A stretch of DNA of 64,000 nucleotides from Chitinophaga ginsengisegetis (GTDB lineage: Bacteria > Bacteroidota > Bacteroidia > Chitinophagales > Chitinophagaceae): assembly GCF_900168065.1 (NCBI RefSeq), contig NZ_FUZZ01000006.1:124001-188000 (forward strand), in the 5' to 3' direction. Position numbers and translations under genes: made by a program. Below are positions 44,390-53,473 of the stretch, piece by piece. The notes below the pieces were generated by a model that was given only the letters and a program-made list of their open reading frames with translations, was not told the DNA's origin and ran no database searches. Each line of letters starts with the position of its first letter. Within the stretch, counting starts at the first letter, position 1.

Positions 44390-44484
44390 ACGAAATTTTC
44401 ATTATTTTAGGAAAGCCAAGCTCTTATATAAATAATTACTAATTTGCAGCTTCAAAGAAATTGAGGCATTTGCTTATCTATGGT

Positions 44485-44583
44485 CCTGGGTCTGGAAAAC
44501 TATTAGGGATACCATCAGAGACGGCAGTGTCCACGCTACAGCGTGGGCGCTCGCTTCCGTCTTCCCGGTATTCCAGACCCAGG
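44485..44583 (+). ncRNA. Structured multi-hairpin RNA-like element upstream of the kinase gene
   Basis: CCTGGGTCTGGAA (44485-44497) pairs perfectly with TTCCAGACCCAGG (44571-44583) over 13 bp. Inside, GAGACGG (44518-44524) can pair with CCGTCTTC (44557-44564) with one bulge, and CCACGC-TACA-GCGTGG (44531-44546) forms a terminal hairpin. The nested design would fold into one long, multi-stem rod. No convincing protein gene covers it. It lies 50 bp before the histidine kinase start and after the Xre operator. It matches no RNA family I can name, and might be a leader or an independent RNA; strand is assumed. Confidence 0.5.
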
Positions 44584-44633
44584 GGCGGTAAGTAGAGGCC
44601 CGCGCTTTTTTGTTGCGCCTCAAAAAGACCGCT

Positions 44634-45365
44634 ATGTTTCGTTTATTTAACCTCGTTTTTACCACCAAAGCATCCCTACTTCGGCAACTTGAAGAAAAAG
44701 AAAAGCTTATCCGCAACAATACGCGGTTTATTCGCTCCTGGGCACATGATCAAGGCACGGCTACAAATGCAATCAATGCCGCAGTTCATTTTATCGAAGA
44801 TAGAGGGACTATTACCCAAAGTGATTTGGAATTATTAAAGACTGGTATCCAGTTATTGAGGGATGGATCAAGTAACCTCATAGATCTTCTCAAGGAAAAG
44901 CCCACTACCAAAAACCAGTTTGTTGACCTTGTGAAAATATTGGGAAATGTTGTTCAGCTTTATACGGGTTTGGCGCAGTTTAATCATGTTAATATCGTCT
45001 TACAACTGGAGGGAAGCGCACCTGTAAATATTTATAGCGATGAATTAATGATTCAACGAATATTGGGCAACCTTCTATCGAATGCGATTAAGTTTTCGCC
45101 ACCAGGGGAAAAAATTATTGTGAGGGTTTACGGGGAACACAAATACCTACTCTTTCAAGTTGAGGATAAAGGGCCAGGAATACCTGCAGAAAGACGCCGG
45201 GAAATTTTCCGTCCATACGTTAAACTCGATGAAAGTAAACTTGGTACCGGTTTGGGTCTCGCAATATGTAGACAATTTACGCAGTTGCTTGGCGGTGATA
45301 TTGCCGTTCAAAGCACTGATAAGGGTAGTATTTTCTCATTTAAAATAAAAGCAGTAAATGTATAA
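44634..45365 (+). CDS. Prophage-encoded soluble histidine kinase (HisKA-like plus HATPase)
   Basis: 243 residues from ATG 44634. No membrane helix or sensory domain. A short helical lead-in precedes a degenerate H-box, SWAHDQGTATNAI: H38 and the following acidic residue align with SHELRTPLNAI, but the R and P are lost. The ATP-binding domain is complete: N-box GNLLSNAIKF (N150), G1 EDKGPGIPAE (D178), F-box EIFRPYVKL and G2 GTGLGLAI (about 204-211). It should bind ATP and may phosphorylate itself or a host protein. There is no response regulator nearby. It overlaps the following gene by 8 nt. Confidence 0.8.
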   Translation: MFRLFNLVFTTKASLLRQLEEKEKLIRNNTRFIRSWAHDQGTATNAINAAVHFIEDRGTITQSDLELLKTGIQLLRDGSSNLIDLLKEKPTTKNQFVDLVKILGNVVQLYTGLAQFNHVNIVLQLEGSAPVNIYSDELMIQRILGNLLSNAIKFSPPGEKIIVRVYGEHKYLLFQVEDKGPGIPAERRREIFRPYVKLDESKLGTGLGLAICRQFTQLLGGDIAVQSTDKGSIFSFKIKAVNV

Positions 45366-45573
45366 GCTAATATTTTTTGCACCGAATGGGAAATTGGTAT
45401 ATGTTCCCTGTACATCGTTGGAAGAAGCACGGGAAGGAAAGCCACATTTACCGAGAGACAGTTACTTTGGTATTGCTATTCCATCCGGGGAAGTTATAGA
45501 ACCAGCGCCTGAATACGACCACCCTGTTCTCATCATAAACCATTTAAAAAAATTGGTTGAACCCAACAAGTAA
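45358..45573 (+). CDS. Small unknown protein co-translated with the kinase
   Basis: 71 residues, starting within the end of the kinase gene. Begins with a beta-hairpin-like stretch (YKLIFFAPNGKLVYVPCTS) and has a proline-rich centre. No known domain. The tight overlap suggests it works with the kinase, possibly as partner or inhibitor, which is only inference. It is the last gene before CCTGTCC-box leader 2. Confidence 0.5.
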   Translation: MYKLIFFAPNGKLVYVPCTSLEEAREGKPHLPRDSYFGIAIPSGEVIEPAPEYDHPVLIINHLKKLVEPNK

Positions 45574-45604
45574 TGCGCTAAGGATAGTCACTTAATGTGT
45601 TCGC

Positions 45605-45646
45605 CCTGTCCTTTTTCTCTTAATGCTCTCGCGGCACTTTTGTGCC
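45605..45646 (+). promoter_or_regulatory. CCTGTCC-box leader 2, head of the capsid/tail operon
   Basis: CCTGTCC at 45605-45611, 42 nt before the ATG at 45647. A hairpin GGCAC (45633-45637) / GTGCC (45642-45646) with a TTTT loop abuts the start codon. The last 12 bases (TTTTGTGCCATG) closely match leader 3 (TTTTGTGTCATG). Confidence 0.6.
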
Positions 45647-46915
45647 ATGACGAGCAATTTTCATATTCTATCTGCCATACTGAACGGTCCGTGGTTAATT
45701 ACTCCGGACTACGCGCAGGCCATGTTACCGTGGGTTGCCAGTTTATATTCCGGCTCCGGATCTGTTGCCGCTGTTCCCCGTTCTGGGTATTCCAGTGAGC
45801 GTCCTTTTATCGTGGCACCGCGTACCGGTAAGCGGTACGAATGGAATGATACACCACCGGAAGGATCTGTTGCAGTTATTCCCATCACCGGGCCGATCAC
45901 CAAATATAACGGTGGTTGTGGTGAACCCGGATCTATCCAGCGGCAATCACTTGTCGCAGAAGTTGATGCACGCTCCGAGATAGTGGGCGCGCTCTATCTG
46001 TACGATACGCCCGGTGGTCAGGTAAGCGGTACTTCATCCCTGGCAAATGCAATCCGCAATGCAAAAAAAAGGTCAGTAGCATACGTTGACGACGGCATCG
46101 CAGCCAGTGCTGGTATGTGGTTTTTGTCGGCATCAGCAGAGGCATACGTTAGCCAAAAAACTGATCAGGTAGGCAGTATTGGCGCCTACACTTCCCTTGT
46201 AAATTTTTCCGGATACTTTGAGAAATTGGGCATTAAGATCCAGGAGATCTATGCTCCACAGTCTACTGATAAAAACGGTAGTTATCGCGCTGCCATTGAA
46301 GGTAATGAGGATCTTATTAAACAGGATCTAAGCGTTGTTGTTGACGGTTTCATCAATTTCGTAGCCGACCGTTCTCCCCGTGCCCGTGCTTCCATCGACA
46401 AATGGAGTACTGGTAAAATGTTCCACGCTGCCGATGCCAAAAAGTACGGCCTGCATGAAGGCGTCCTACCTATGCGGGGCGCCATTCAACGTGTAGTTGC
46501 CCTCAATAAAAACTCCACTCCAACAATTTCATCAAACACAAAACATACAACTATGGCATTTGAACAAACACTTTCCGCCGCCCAGGCTGAGGAATTTGAA
46601 GTGGTGGAGGGGGGATTCCTTGCCACCGAAGATCAGCTTAACAATGTGGAAGCACACATCACCGGGCTACAATCCCAATTATCAGCAAGCCAGGAAACAG
46701 TGACAGCACAAGGCCAGCAGATAGAGCAGCTCCAGACAGCTGCAACAGCTTCTGAGTCTACGATCCAGCGTTTACAGACTGAACTTAAAAACAAGGGTAA
46801 AAGAGATGCTGTCACTTTTACTAACCCTGAAGTGGGAGTAGAGGATGATGCAGAAGTGAAGGAGGATCGCTATGCAGACCTCCGCAAAGCCGCTTTTCCT
46901 AACTGGCAAGGATAA
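45647..46915 (+). CDS. Phage head maturation protease (S49/SppA-like) fused to a scaffold-like tail
   Basis: 422 residues from ATG 45647, chosen because it lies at the fixed distance from the CCTGTCC box; the frame is open 24 bases further. The protease domain shows VAVIPITGPITKYNGG, ALYLYDTPGGQVSG and GIAASAGMWFLSASA with nucleophile S154, followed by QVGSIGAYTSLVNF. After about residue 290 comes a coiled-coil region (VEAHITGLQSQLSASQETVT) ending near the C-terminus, as in protease-scaffold fusions of HK97-type phages. It would assemble with and then cleave the capsid shell. It is followed by the major capsid gene. Confidence 0.85.
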   Translation: MTSNFHILSAILNGPWLITPDYAQAMLPWVASLYSGSGSVAAVPRSGYSSERPFIVAPRTGKRYEWNDTPPEGSVAVIPITGPITKYNGGCGEPGSIQRQSLVAEVDARSEIVGALYLYDTPGGQVSGTSSLANAIRNAKKRSVAYVDDGIAASAGMWFLSASAEAYVSQKTDQVGSIGAYTSLVNFSGYFEKLGIKIQEIYAPQSTDKNGSYRAAIEGNEDLIKQDLSVVVDGFINFVADRSPRARASIDKWSTGKMFHAADAKKYGLHEGVLPMRGAIQRVVALNKNSTPTISSNTKHTTMAFEQTLSAAQAEEFEVVEGGFLATEDQLNNVEAHITGLQSQLSASQETVTAQGQQIEQLQTAATASESTIQRLQTELKNKGKRDAVTFTNPEVGVEDDAEVKEDRYADLRKAAFPNWQG

Positions 46916-46954
46916 ACGCAACAACCGCAACAATTAACCCATAAAAAATAACAA

Positions 46955-47998
46955 ATGTCCGCATTTAATACAACTGCACTGGCAGCATTACTCGGCGCTT
47001 ATTGCCGTGACAACAAAGAAGAATTATATACCCGCATTGTGTTGGGTCTTTTCGATGATGTACCCTGGATGAAGAACAACGTTGCGGGGCATGGTATACT
47101 GGACCGTTTCACCTTCATGGAAGGTGTGACCGATGAAGTGCCGTTACCTCGCATGGATGTTTCCGAGATCGTAAAGCCGGGCCATCAACCAGGTGATGCC
47201 ACCTTTACCGGATCACCGGATAAAATAAAATTTGCCGCCCGTGTGCTGAAAGTTCGTGACTGGTCGGTTGATCTGGTGCTGGATCCTAAGTATCTGGAAA
47301 AAACCTGGCTGGCTATGAATAAGCAGCTGGGCAGCTGGGCGGGTAAGTTTACCAAAGCGCCAGCATTTGGAAACATTCAGCCAGAAGAATTTATGATTAA
47401 GGCAGTGATAAAAGCTGCACACCGGGATATCCGTATGAAGGCACTTTTTGGCGGCGTATACAACGCTGCAGGAAATGCATCCGCTGATATCGTAAACGGG
47501 TGGTTTAAACTAACTGCCGATGCTATCACCGCAGGAGAGCTGGCTCCAACTGTTACTGGTGCCATCACCTCCGCAAATGTGGAAGATAAACTGCTTATGG
47601 TTTACGATTCTTTGAGCGAGGAGTTTAAAGCTGATGAAACGCAGATGCTGGTTAACGCTACCATTTTTGACTGGTACGCCCGTAAAAATAAACCCACCAT
47701 CGTAAAAGATCCCGGTATTCCTGGTCAGCAGCCAGGTATGGGTAGAATGTATCTCTATGGTACGAACTGCGAATTAAAGCGGGAGCCAGGCGCAGGAGCT
47801 TCACAGCGTGTTATCTGCACACCTGTTGCAAACATGGTGTTTGGTATGGATAGCCGCGATGAATATACCAATGTAGACGTTGAAAAGTTTGAGCGTACCA
47901 TCAAGCTGATGATGGACGGTAAGATCGGCTTGAACTTCCGCGATGTTGGTGATGGTACCGCAAATCACCGCCCGCTGGCAGTAAACGATGCCGCATAA
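46955..47998 (+). CDS. Major capsid protein (HK97-like, probable)
   Basis: 347 residues, in the expected place straight after the protease-scaffold gene. Features fit an HK97-type shell protein: an N-terminal helical arm, a beta-rich E-loop-like region (ILDRFTFMEGVTDEVPLPRM), a spine helix (QPEEFMIKAVIKAAHRDIRM) and a C-terminal P-domain with LMVYDSLSEEFKADETQMLV and GKIGLNFRDVG. I identify it by length, position and overall pattern rather than by a diagnostic motif. No signal peptide. The protease gene ends 39 bp upstream. Confidence 0.75.
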   Translation: MSAFNTTALAALLGAYCRDNKEELYTRIVLGLFDDVPWMKNNVAGHGILDRFTFMEGVTDEVPLPRMDVSEIVKPGHQPGDATFTGSPDKIKFAARVLKVRDWSVDLVLDPKYLEKTWLAMNKQLGSWAGKFTKAPAFGNIQPEEFMIKAVIKAAHRDIRMKALFGGVYNAAGNASADIVNGWFKLTADAITAGELAPTVTGAITSANVEDKLLMVYDSLSEEFKADETQMLVNATIFDWYARKNKPTIVKDPGIPGQQPGMGRMYLYGTNCELKREPGAGASQRVICTPVANMVFGMDSRDEYTNVDVEKFERTIKLMMDGKIGLNFRDVGDGTANHRPLAVNDAA

Positions 47999-48065
47999 TA
48001 CAGCCCCCTCACGCCTGTGAGGGAGCTGCTTTAAATTTCACAAACTTCTTAAACACTAAAATACT

Positions 48066-48470
48066 ATGGAAGGAAAAGAATTAACTCTGGAAAACCTGGC
48101 AGCGCAGCTGCAGGAGCTTAAAGCAGATAAAACAGCCTCCGACGGGCTGCTTGCATTATATCAGGAACAGAATGAGCAGCTGAAAAAGCAGAATGAAAGC
48201 CTGGCATTCCAAAATGACGGTCTGAAAGAAGCTGTATCTAAACTTATCGAAAACAAGTCGGCCAGTTCTATCACGACTTCAGCACCGGTATTACCAAAAC
48301 TGCCAGACGATCCGACTTTTAAACTGAACAAAACCAAGTATCAGATTTTGGTTCCGTCGTGCCATATCCCCGGCATCGGTTATCGTACAGCCGAGGATAT
48401 TTTGATGGATGAAGAAGCGCAAAAGGCGCTCATTGATGTGGGATCTATGACCGTTAGGAAAATTTCCTAA
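48066..48470 (+). CDS. Coiled-coil phage structural-region protein, unknown
   Basis: 134 residues: an N-terminal coiled coil (QNEQLKKQNESLAFQNDGLK, about 37-56) and a compact C-terminal domain (YQILVPSCHIPGIGYRTAED). It sits between the capsid and the tail-tube-like gene. A head decoration, scaffold or neck role is possible from position. Not recognised by sequence. Confidence 0.55.
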   Translation: MEGKELTLENLAAQLQELKADKTASDGLLALYQEQNEQLKKQNESLAFQNDGLKEAVSKLIENKSASSITTSAPVLPKLPDDPTFKLNKTKYQILVPSCHIPGIGYRTAEDILMDEEAQKALIDVGSMTVRKIS

Positions 48471-48524
48471 CAGACATAAACCACATTTTCCTTAACCACA
48501 TTTTTAACATTCAATTTTTCAAAT

Positions 48525-49079
48525 ATGGCTGTATCACGATATATATCGATTACCAGGGCCGACGTTAAGAATACCATGCCTGGCTATACCAATCAGGCAT
48601 GGTTGGCACCAAAGAGTGCTTTTACTCTCTTGCAGGAACCTGCACCAGCGGCGGGCGCTGCCCTGGGAGAAGAAGTTACTATTAAAGTTGCTCATACCTT
48701 TCCCGTAGGAGAGGGCTTTATCCAGGTGTATTGCGCACCAAAGAGCGTTGAGGCACCAGCTACATTAATAGGCGCAGATGGCTCCAAAAGGTTCAAATGG
48801 GAACCTAAGATCCTGTTGCTTGGTGACAGCGCTGCACTGTTAGCCCAAATACTTTTACTGGCTAACGATGATTTAATCTTATTGCTTAAAGACGCCACCT
48901 GCCCAGGTGGACAGATTTTGCAATTTGGTTGTTCTTGCACCCCTTCACAGGTGAGCGCGGGTACATTTACCAGTAGTAACACCGGCGATGAAACAGGCCA
49001 AAAAGGTTATGCCTTAACCCTCACATCGTACTGCAAATACTTCTATAACTCTACTATAGCAGAGAAACCCGCCGCCTAA
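48525..49079 (+). CDS. Putative tail tube or neck protein
   Basis: 184 residues, beta-rich, no signal. Contains TRADVKNTMPGYTNQAWLAP near the start and GDETGQKGYALTLTSYCKYF near the end, the latter resembling the last strands of phage major tail proteins. A glycine-alanine-rich middle part could be a loop. Its place three genes before the tape measure supports a tail tube role, but the assignment is tentative. Confidence 0.5.
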   Translation: MAVSRYISITRADVKNTMPGYTNQAWLAPKSAFTLLQEPAPAAGAALGEEVTIKVAHTFPVGEGFIQVYCAPKSVEAPATLIGADGSKRFKWEPKILLLGDSAALLAQILLLANDDLILLLKDATCPGGQILQFGCSCTPSQVSAGTFTSSNTGDETGQKGYALTLTSYCKYFYNSTIAEKPAA

Positions 49080-49108
49080 TTTTTCACCTCTAAATCTGCA
49101 TCTATAAT

Positions 49109-49321
49109 ATGGAATTTAAAAATGAAGAAACCGGAAAGCTGTTTAAGCCAACGGGCGATAAGGACCAAAGGGTACTTCAACCAGCATCAGAGAAACATGG
49201 TGAATATGACGGGCCTTTGTCGCTTGTTCCACCGGAAGTAGCACAAAGCATGTATTCGCAAGGGTGCAACCTTTTAACCCGTGTCACCGGTAAACAGTCA
49301 ACCGGCACCGACAAAGGCTAA
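49109..49321 (+). CDS. Small phage structural-region protein, unknown
   Basis: 70 residues, polar and probably flexible (KEETGKLFKPTG-like opening; DGPLSLVPPEVAQSMYSQGC in the middle). No known domain. Followed after 22 bp by a strong terminator, so it closes the capsid sub-operon. Confidence 0.5.
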   Translation: MEFKNEETGKLFKPTGDKDQRVLQPASEKHGEYDGPLSLVPPEVAQSMYSQGCNLLTRVTGKQSTGTDKG

Positions 49322-49343
49322 CCGTATCCATTTTTTATAACTC

Positions 49344-49381
49344 AAAGCCCGCCGCCGCTTGCCAGGTGACGGGCTTTTTTT
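49344..49381 (+). terminator. Terminator between capsid genes and tape-measure genes
   Basis: AAAGCCCG (49344-49351) and CGGGCTTT (49370-49377) form an 8-bp stem around an 18-nt loop, followed by TTTT. Located just before ATG 49395. No CCTGTCC box precedes the downstream genes, so they probably depend on partial read-through, which would lower their level relative to capsid protein. Confidence 0.75.
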
Positions 49382-49394
49382 AATACATACAACT

Positions 49395-49838
49395 ATGGGA
49401 TTTGAACGCATCAATAACCTTATAAAAGATTGGGGAAATCAAGCCCTGCATAAAGCAAAGAACGAAGGCCGCTCCAAAGGTATACGGCATCGGTCAGGAT
49501 CTCCTTCAGAATCTGATAGCCTTGAGGCTATGACCATCAGCTATAAGAAAAGAGCCGCTGATATGATCACCGCTGTTGTGTTTAACCTGAAGCGCTCACT
49601 GTTCTATGTGCGAGCAGGCGCCGGGCGTGGGTATGGTGGTGCAAAGGGTAGCACCTGGACAAACGCTGCAGGAGAACGTAAGCGCACCGATCCATCCAGT
49701 TTGGGAAAAGCGGGCAGTACACCACGAGTAGAAAAGGATTTTCTGAAGGACGTGGAAGAGAGCAGCCAGGCAATGATTGATCAGGTGGCGCTGGCAACAA
49801 TGGATGAAATTTTTAACCAGGCATTTAACAGCGATTAA
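49395..49838 (+). CDS. Tail-completion/neck-like protein upstream of tape measure, unknown
   Basis: 147 residues from ATG 49395; the frame extends to 49359 but those bases form the terminator. Basic, glycine-rich centre (AGAGRGYGGAKGSTWTNAAG) and helical ends (NNLIKDWGNQALHKAKNEGR). Position and size match small head-tail joining or tail-assembly proteins, but nothing diagnostic is seen. It precedes the tape measure by 2 bp. Confidence 0.5.
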   Translation: MGFERINNLIKDWGNQALHKAKNEGRSKGIRHRSGSPSESDSLEAMTISYKKRAADMITAVVFNLKRSLFYVRAGAGRGYGGAKGSTWTNAAGERKRTDPSSLGKAGSTPRVEKDFLKDVEESSQAMIDQVALATMDEIFNQAFNSD

Positions 49839-49840
49839 CT

Positions 49841-52800
49841 ATGGCGAGTTCACAGAGCAGGCGGTACACGATTTACATTGATAATACGGAAGCACAGCGC
49901 GAGCTTACCAAAATGCGGGATCGCGCCAGGGATTTGACCGCCGAAATATCCAGAATACAGGCAGCTGGTGGAAATGCTACGAGGCAAATCCAGCAACTGG
50001 CCGCTACCAATCAGAATATTCACGCGCTGGAAACATCAATCAGCCAGGGTCTTACCCGATCATTCCGGGACTTGCAGAACGAGGTACGCCGATTTGAAAA
50101 CCTTTTACACCGGGCTACCGACCCGGCACAGATTGAGCAGTTAAGTAACCAGTTGAATACAGCTCGACAGAATCTGCTACGTTACGAGGCGGAAGTTTTG
50201 AATGTAGAAAGAGCGCAGCGGCAACTTAACGCCCAAAATCGCACGATGGGTCAGTTTATGACCACTTTTCTTGCTTCATTTGCGGGAAATGTAGTCGCTA
50301 CCTTTTTTACGAGAGCCGCCGACGCTGTTATGGAGTTTATCGGGCAGATTGGCCCGGCGATCAGTGAGTATCAAAAATTCTTGGCAGTCCTGAAGGTTGG
50401 CCTGGGTAATGACCTTGCTGCAAAGGCCGCCATCAGCCAATTAACAAATTTTTCTTCCAATACTCCTCTGGAACTGAATGAGTTGACGGAGAGCTTTATT
50501 AAACTTGTTAATCGTGGATTTAAGCCAACCAACGAAGAATTAACGAAACTCGGTGATCTTGCATACAGCCAGGGCAAAAGCCTTGACCAGCTGGTGGAAG
50601 CATTGCTTGATGCCCAAAGCGGTGAGTATGAACGATTGAAGGAATTTGGTATCCGCGCATCAAAGGCCAATGGGGAAGTTACATTGTCTTTTAAAGGACA
50701 AACCGTTACGGTTAAAGAGAATGAGAAAGCGGTGCGGGATGTTATATTGGCCTATGGTGCTATGGAAGGAGTAGCAGGAACCATGATCGGTGTTAGTAAA
50801 ACGATGGATGGTGTTAATTCCAACATGAGCGATACCATTAAGCAGCTGGCCACCAATGTTGGCCGTCTCCTGGCGCCTGCATGGCTCTCTGCAAAATCCG
50901 CACTTACCAGTTTTATCGCTTCCCTGGTTGAACTTACAAAGCCACGCGGACTCGATGAAATAAGCATCGAAATGGTTGAGCTAAACCGCACCATTGAAAG
51001 CCTTGAAAGTGGTATGGTGCCGCTTCTTAATCGTTATGATGAACTTACAGCCAAAGCAACGAAGCTGGGTGGTGAAACAAAATTATCAAAGAAGGAACAG
51101 TCAGAATTAAAAACCATTATCGACAGCATCACCCAGCAGATGCCCAGCGCCACTACTGAATTTGATAACTACGGTAATGCTATTAAAATTTCTACTGATC
51201 GCGTCCGGGAACATATTGCAGCAGAGAAGGAGCGGCTAAAAATCATAAATAAGGATCGTATAGAGGCCACCAAGAAATCTATTGCAGAAAACGAAAAGGA
51301 ACTGGCTTCTATGCAGGAGCGCATTGATCAGATAAATAAAACTGGCACTTTTAAGACTACATCTTTATCTGTTGGTATTGGTGGCACTGCATCCGTTAGT
51401 GAGTATAAAGCAACCGAGGAAGAAGTAAATAAAGTGATTGCAAGATTCAAGGAGCTAAGAGGCCAGCAGATGGGGCTGAAACGCCAACTGGAACTGGATA
51501 CGGGCGAGTATCTGAAAGAACAAACTAAACTGATTGACGGCGATAAGAAAGTTGCAGAATCAGCTGTTACCACCGATAAGAAAACGGATGAGTCGAGGAA
51601 ACGTGCGGCAAAACAGCTGGAAGAATACGTTAACAAAGTGACCGCACAAAAGCTCTCCGGATACGAGCGGGAAATCTTTGAATCAGAAACTCGGTACAAG
51701 GAATTGTATGCTCAGTTGGTCATGTACGGTCTTGACACAAAAAAGCTGGATGAAACGCAGCTGCAAGAACGATCCCTGATTTATCAAAAACACTTTGCGG
51801 ATCTGGCATCACAGTATGGGAGGAGTCGTGATCTTTTGTCAGATACCCCACAAGCACGGATTAAAAGGGGGCAGTCCGACACCACAGCCCGGTTGATGGC
51901 AGATATCGACAAGTTTGCAAAAGACAACGCCCGCAGAAATCAGGATGATGTAGCTGCTGCGGAACTAGCTGCAATGAATGTACGTGGAAGAAAGCAGTAT
52001 GAAGCCCGTAAAGCCTTACTGGCAGCCCAGCGTAAGCAGGAACTGGACAATATTAACCTTACAACAAATGAGCGGGCCAAAATAGAAGCTGATTACCAAC
52101 AAAAGGATTGGGATGCCACGACGGACTATTATGCGCAGAAAGTTGAGCAATACACGCAATACCTAAGCAGTGTATTATCTGTTTATGAGCAATGGTCCAG
52201 CGTTCAAAAGATGAGGGAGGACGCAGAACTAGCCGCTGATAAGGAACTTAACGATAAGAAGAAGCAGGAATATAAACGTCAGCTGGATGCTAAGATCATT
52301 TCACAGGAGGATTATGCGCGAAAAGTAGAGGCGCTGGATAATGCCCAACAGGCAAAGGAACGCGCCCTTAAAAAGAAGCAATTTGAGCGAGACAAGGTAG
52401 CCAATATCACAAAGGCGATAATGGGTACAGCCCAGGCGGTTGTACAAATGCTAACCGCAGGGCCGATCATTGGTCAGATATTAGCTGCAGCAGCCGCTGC
52501 GATGGGTGCTGCACAGATTGGGATCATCGCCGCACAGAAAGCTCCGGAATATGGTAAGGGTGGTAAGTTGACCGGTCCTACTCATGACAGCCCTTCTAAC
52601 GGCCTTCCTGTTTATAACCCTGAAACCGGTCATCCTGTTGCTTATGTAGAAGGTGGTGAGGGGATATTGAAACGGTCTGCCATGTCAGATGGCACACAGT
52701 ACACCGCTACTGGTACAATCTCACAGATTGCGAGCATGTTTAATTCTATGCACGGTGGTGTTAATTGGGAACGTGGTGCCAGTGTGAAGCCTTCGTGGAT

Positions 52801-53101
52801 GAGTTTTACACCAAAGCCGGTTAATTTTGGTGCGGTTACCTCCACTATATCCAACTTGCGGACATATGCCACTGGTGGGGTGTTCGCAAATGACACCAGG
52901 CAGAAACCCAGGCATAACGATGCCAACGGGGTAAGTACTGATCCACAGCTACAAATCTTGCTAACACAGAACATGCAGGTACTATTGCAACTTAAAGATC
53001 AGTTAGCAAATGGTATTACTGCTATTGCTTCCGTCAATCAGATAAATAACGAACAACAGCGGCTGGAAACAATCCGTAGCAATTCGACATTTCAGCCTTA
53101 G
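49841..53101 (+). CDS. Tail tape measure protein
   Basis: 1086 residues, by far the longest tail gene. Mostly alpha-helical with long coiled coils (LTKMRDRARDLTAEISRIQA near the start; EEQSELKT-type and KKQEYKRQLDAKIISQEDYA stretches later). Hydrophobic membrane-like segments lie at about 138-160 (FMTTFLASFAGNVVATFF) and about 870-895 (GPIIGQILAAAAAAMGAAQI). This is the standard composition of siphovirus tape measures, which set tail length and help DNA entry. Its TAG stop is followed at once by the next CCTGTCC box. Confidence 0.9.
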   Translation: MASSQSRRYTIYIDNTEAQRELTKMRDRARDLTAEISRIQAAGGNATRQIQQLAATNQNIHALETSISQGLTRSFRDLQNEVRRFENLLHRATDPAQIEQLSNQLNTARQNLLRYEAEVLNVERAQRQLNAQNRTMGQFMTTFLASFAGNVVATFFTRAADAVMEFIGQIGPAISEYQKFLAVLKVGLGNDLAAKAAISQLTNFSSNTPLELNELTESFIKLVNRGFKPTNEELTKLGDLAYSQGKSLDQLVEALLDAQSGEYERLKEFGIRASKANGEVTLSFKGQTVTVKENEKAVRDVILAYGAMEGVAGTMIGVSKTMDGVNSNMSDTIKQLATNVGRLLAPAWLSAKSALTSFIASLVELTKPRGLDEISIEMVELNRTIESLESGMVPLLNRYDELTAKATKLGGETKLSKKEQSELKTIIDSITQQMPSATTEFDNYGNAIKISTDRVREHIAAEKERLKIINKDRIEATKKSIAENEKELASMQERIDQINKTGTFKTTSLSVGIGGTASVSEYKATEEEVNKVIARFKELRGQQMGLKRQLELDTGEYLKEQTKLIDGDKKVAESAVTTDKKTDESRKRAAKQLEEYVNKVTAQKLSGYEREIFESETRYKELYAQLVMYGLDTKKLDETQLQERSLIYQKHFADLASQYGRSRDLLSDTPQARIKRGQSDTTARLMADIDKFAKDNARRNQDDVAAAELAAMNVRGRKQYEARKALLAAQRKQELDNINLTTNERAKIEADYQQKDWDATTDYYAQKVEQYTQYLSSVLSVYEQWSSVQKMREDAELAADKELNDKKKQEYKRQLDAKIISQEDYARKVEALDNAQQAKERALKKKQFERDKVANITKAIMGTAQAVVQMLTAGPIIGQILAAAAAAMGAAQIGIIAAQKAPEYGKGGKLTGPTHDSPSNGLPVYNPETGHPVAYVEGGEGILKRSAMSDGTQYTATGTISQIASMFNSMHGGVNWERGASVKPSWMSFTPKPVNFGAVTSTISNLRTYATGGVFANDTRQKPRHNDANGVSTDPQLQILLTQNMQVLLQLKDQLANGITAIASVNQINNEQQRLETIRSNSTFQP

Positions 53102-53143
53102 CCTGTCCTTTAATGCCCGGTATTTACCAGGCATTTTTGTGTC
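53102..53143 (+). promoter_or_regulatory. CCTGTCC-box leader 3, head of the portal/tail operon
   Basis: CCTGTCC at 53102-53108 abuts the tape-measure stop and lies 42 nt before ATG 53144. Arms AATGCC (53112-53117) and GGCATT (53130-53135) form a stem extended by CGG/CCA with a TATTTA loop, followed by TTT, so the same hairpin may end the upstream operon. The final TTTTTGTGTCATG resembles leader 2. Confidence 0.6.
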
Positions 53144-53473
53144 ATGACAGCAGAAAGCATCACCATAAAACAAATGCTGGAGGATATGGGAAAAGGCCGC
53201 CCATTTTCGCTTACGTATGTTACAGCAGATACGAAGAAAGGCACTGGCGGAAAATTAGTGAAAATCGCCAGTGCCATTCTTTCCGGTTACAACCTTGCCG
53301 ACGGTTCGCGGGTTACCGCCAGCGTTATGAACAATGCCAGTCTTACAGGCAAGTCCTCTAAAAGACCCAACCACAGCGCCCATTTTACCCGCAACATTTT
53401 ATTAAAAGACAGCACCCTGCGTAAGGTGCATATTGATCTGGTAACAGAATACAACGGAAAAAAAGTTTTATGA
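53144..53473 (+). CDS. Small phage protein before portal, unknown
   Basis: 109 residues, basic; start fixed by its 42-nt distance from the CCTGTCC box. Segments FSLTYVTADTKKGTGGKLVK and SAHFTRNILLKDSTLRKVHI suggest a small beta fold that may bind nucleic acid or virion partners. No family recognised. Overlaps the portal gene by 4 nt. Confidence 0.55.
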   Translation: MTAESITIKQMLEDMGKGRPFSLTYVTADTKKGTGGKLVKIASAILSGYNLADGSRVTASVMNNASLTGKSSKRPNHSAHFTRNILLKDSTLRKVHIDLVTEYNGKKVL

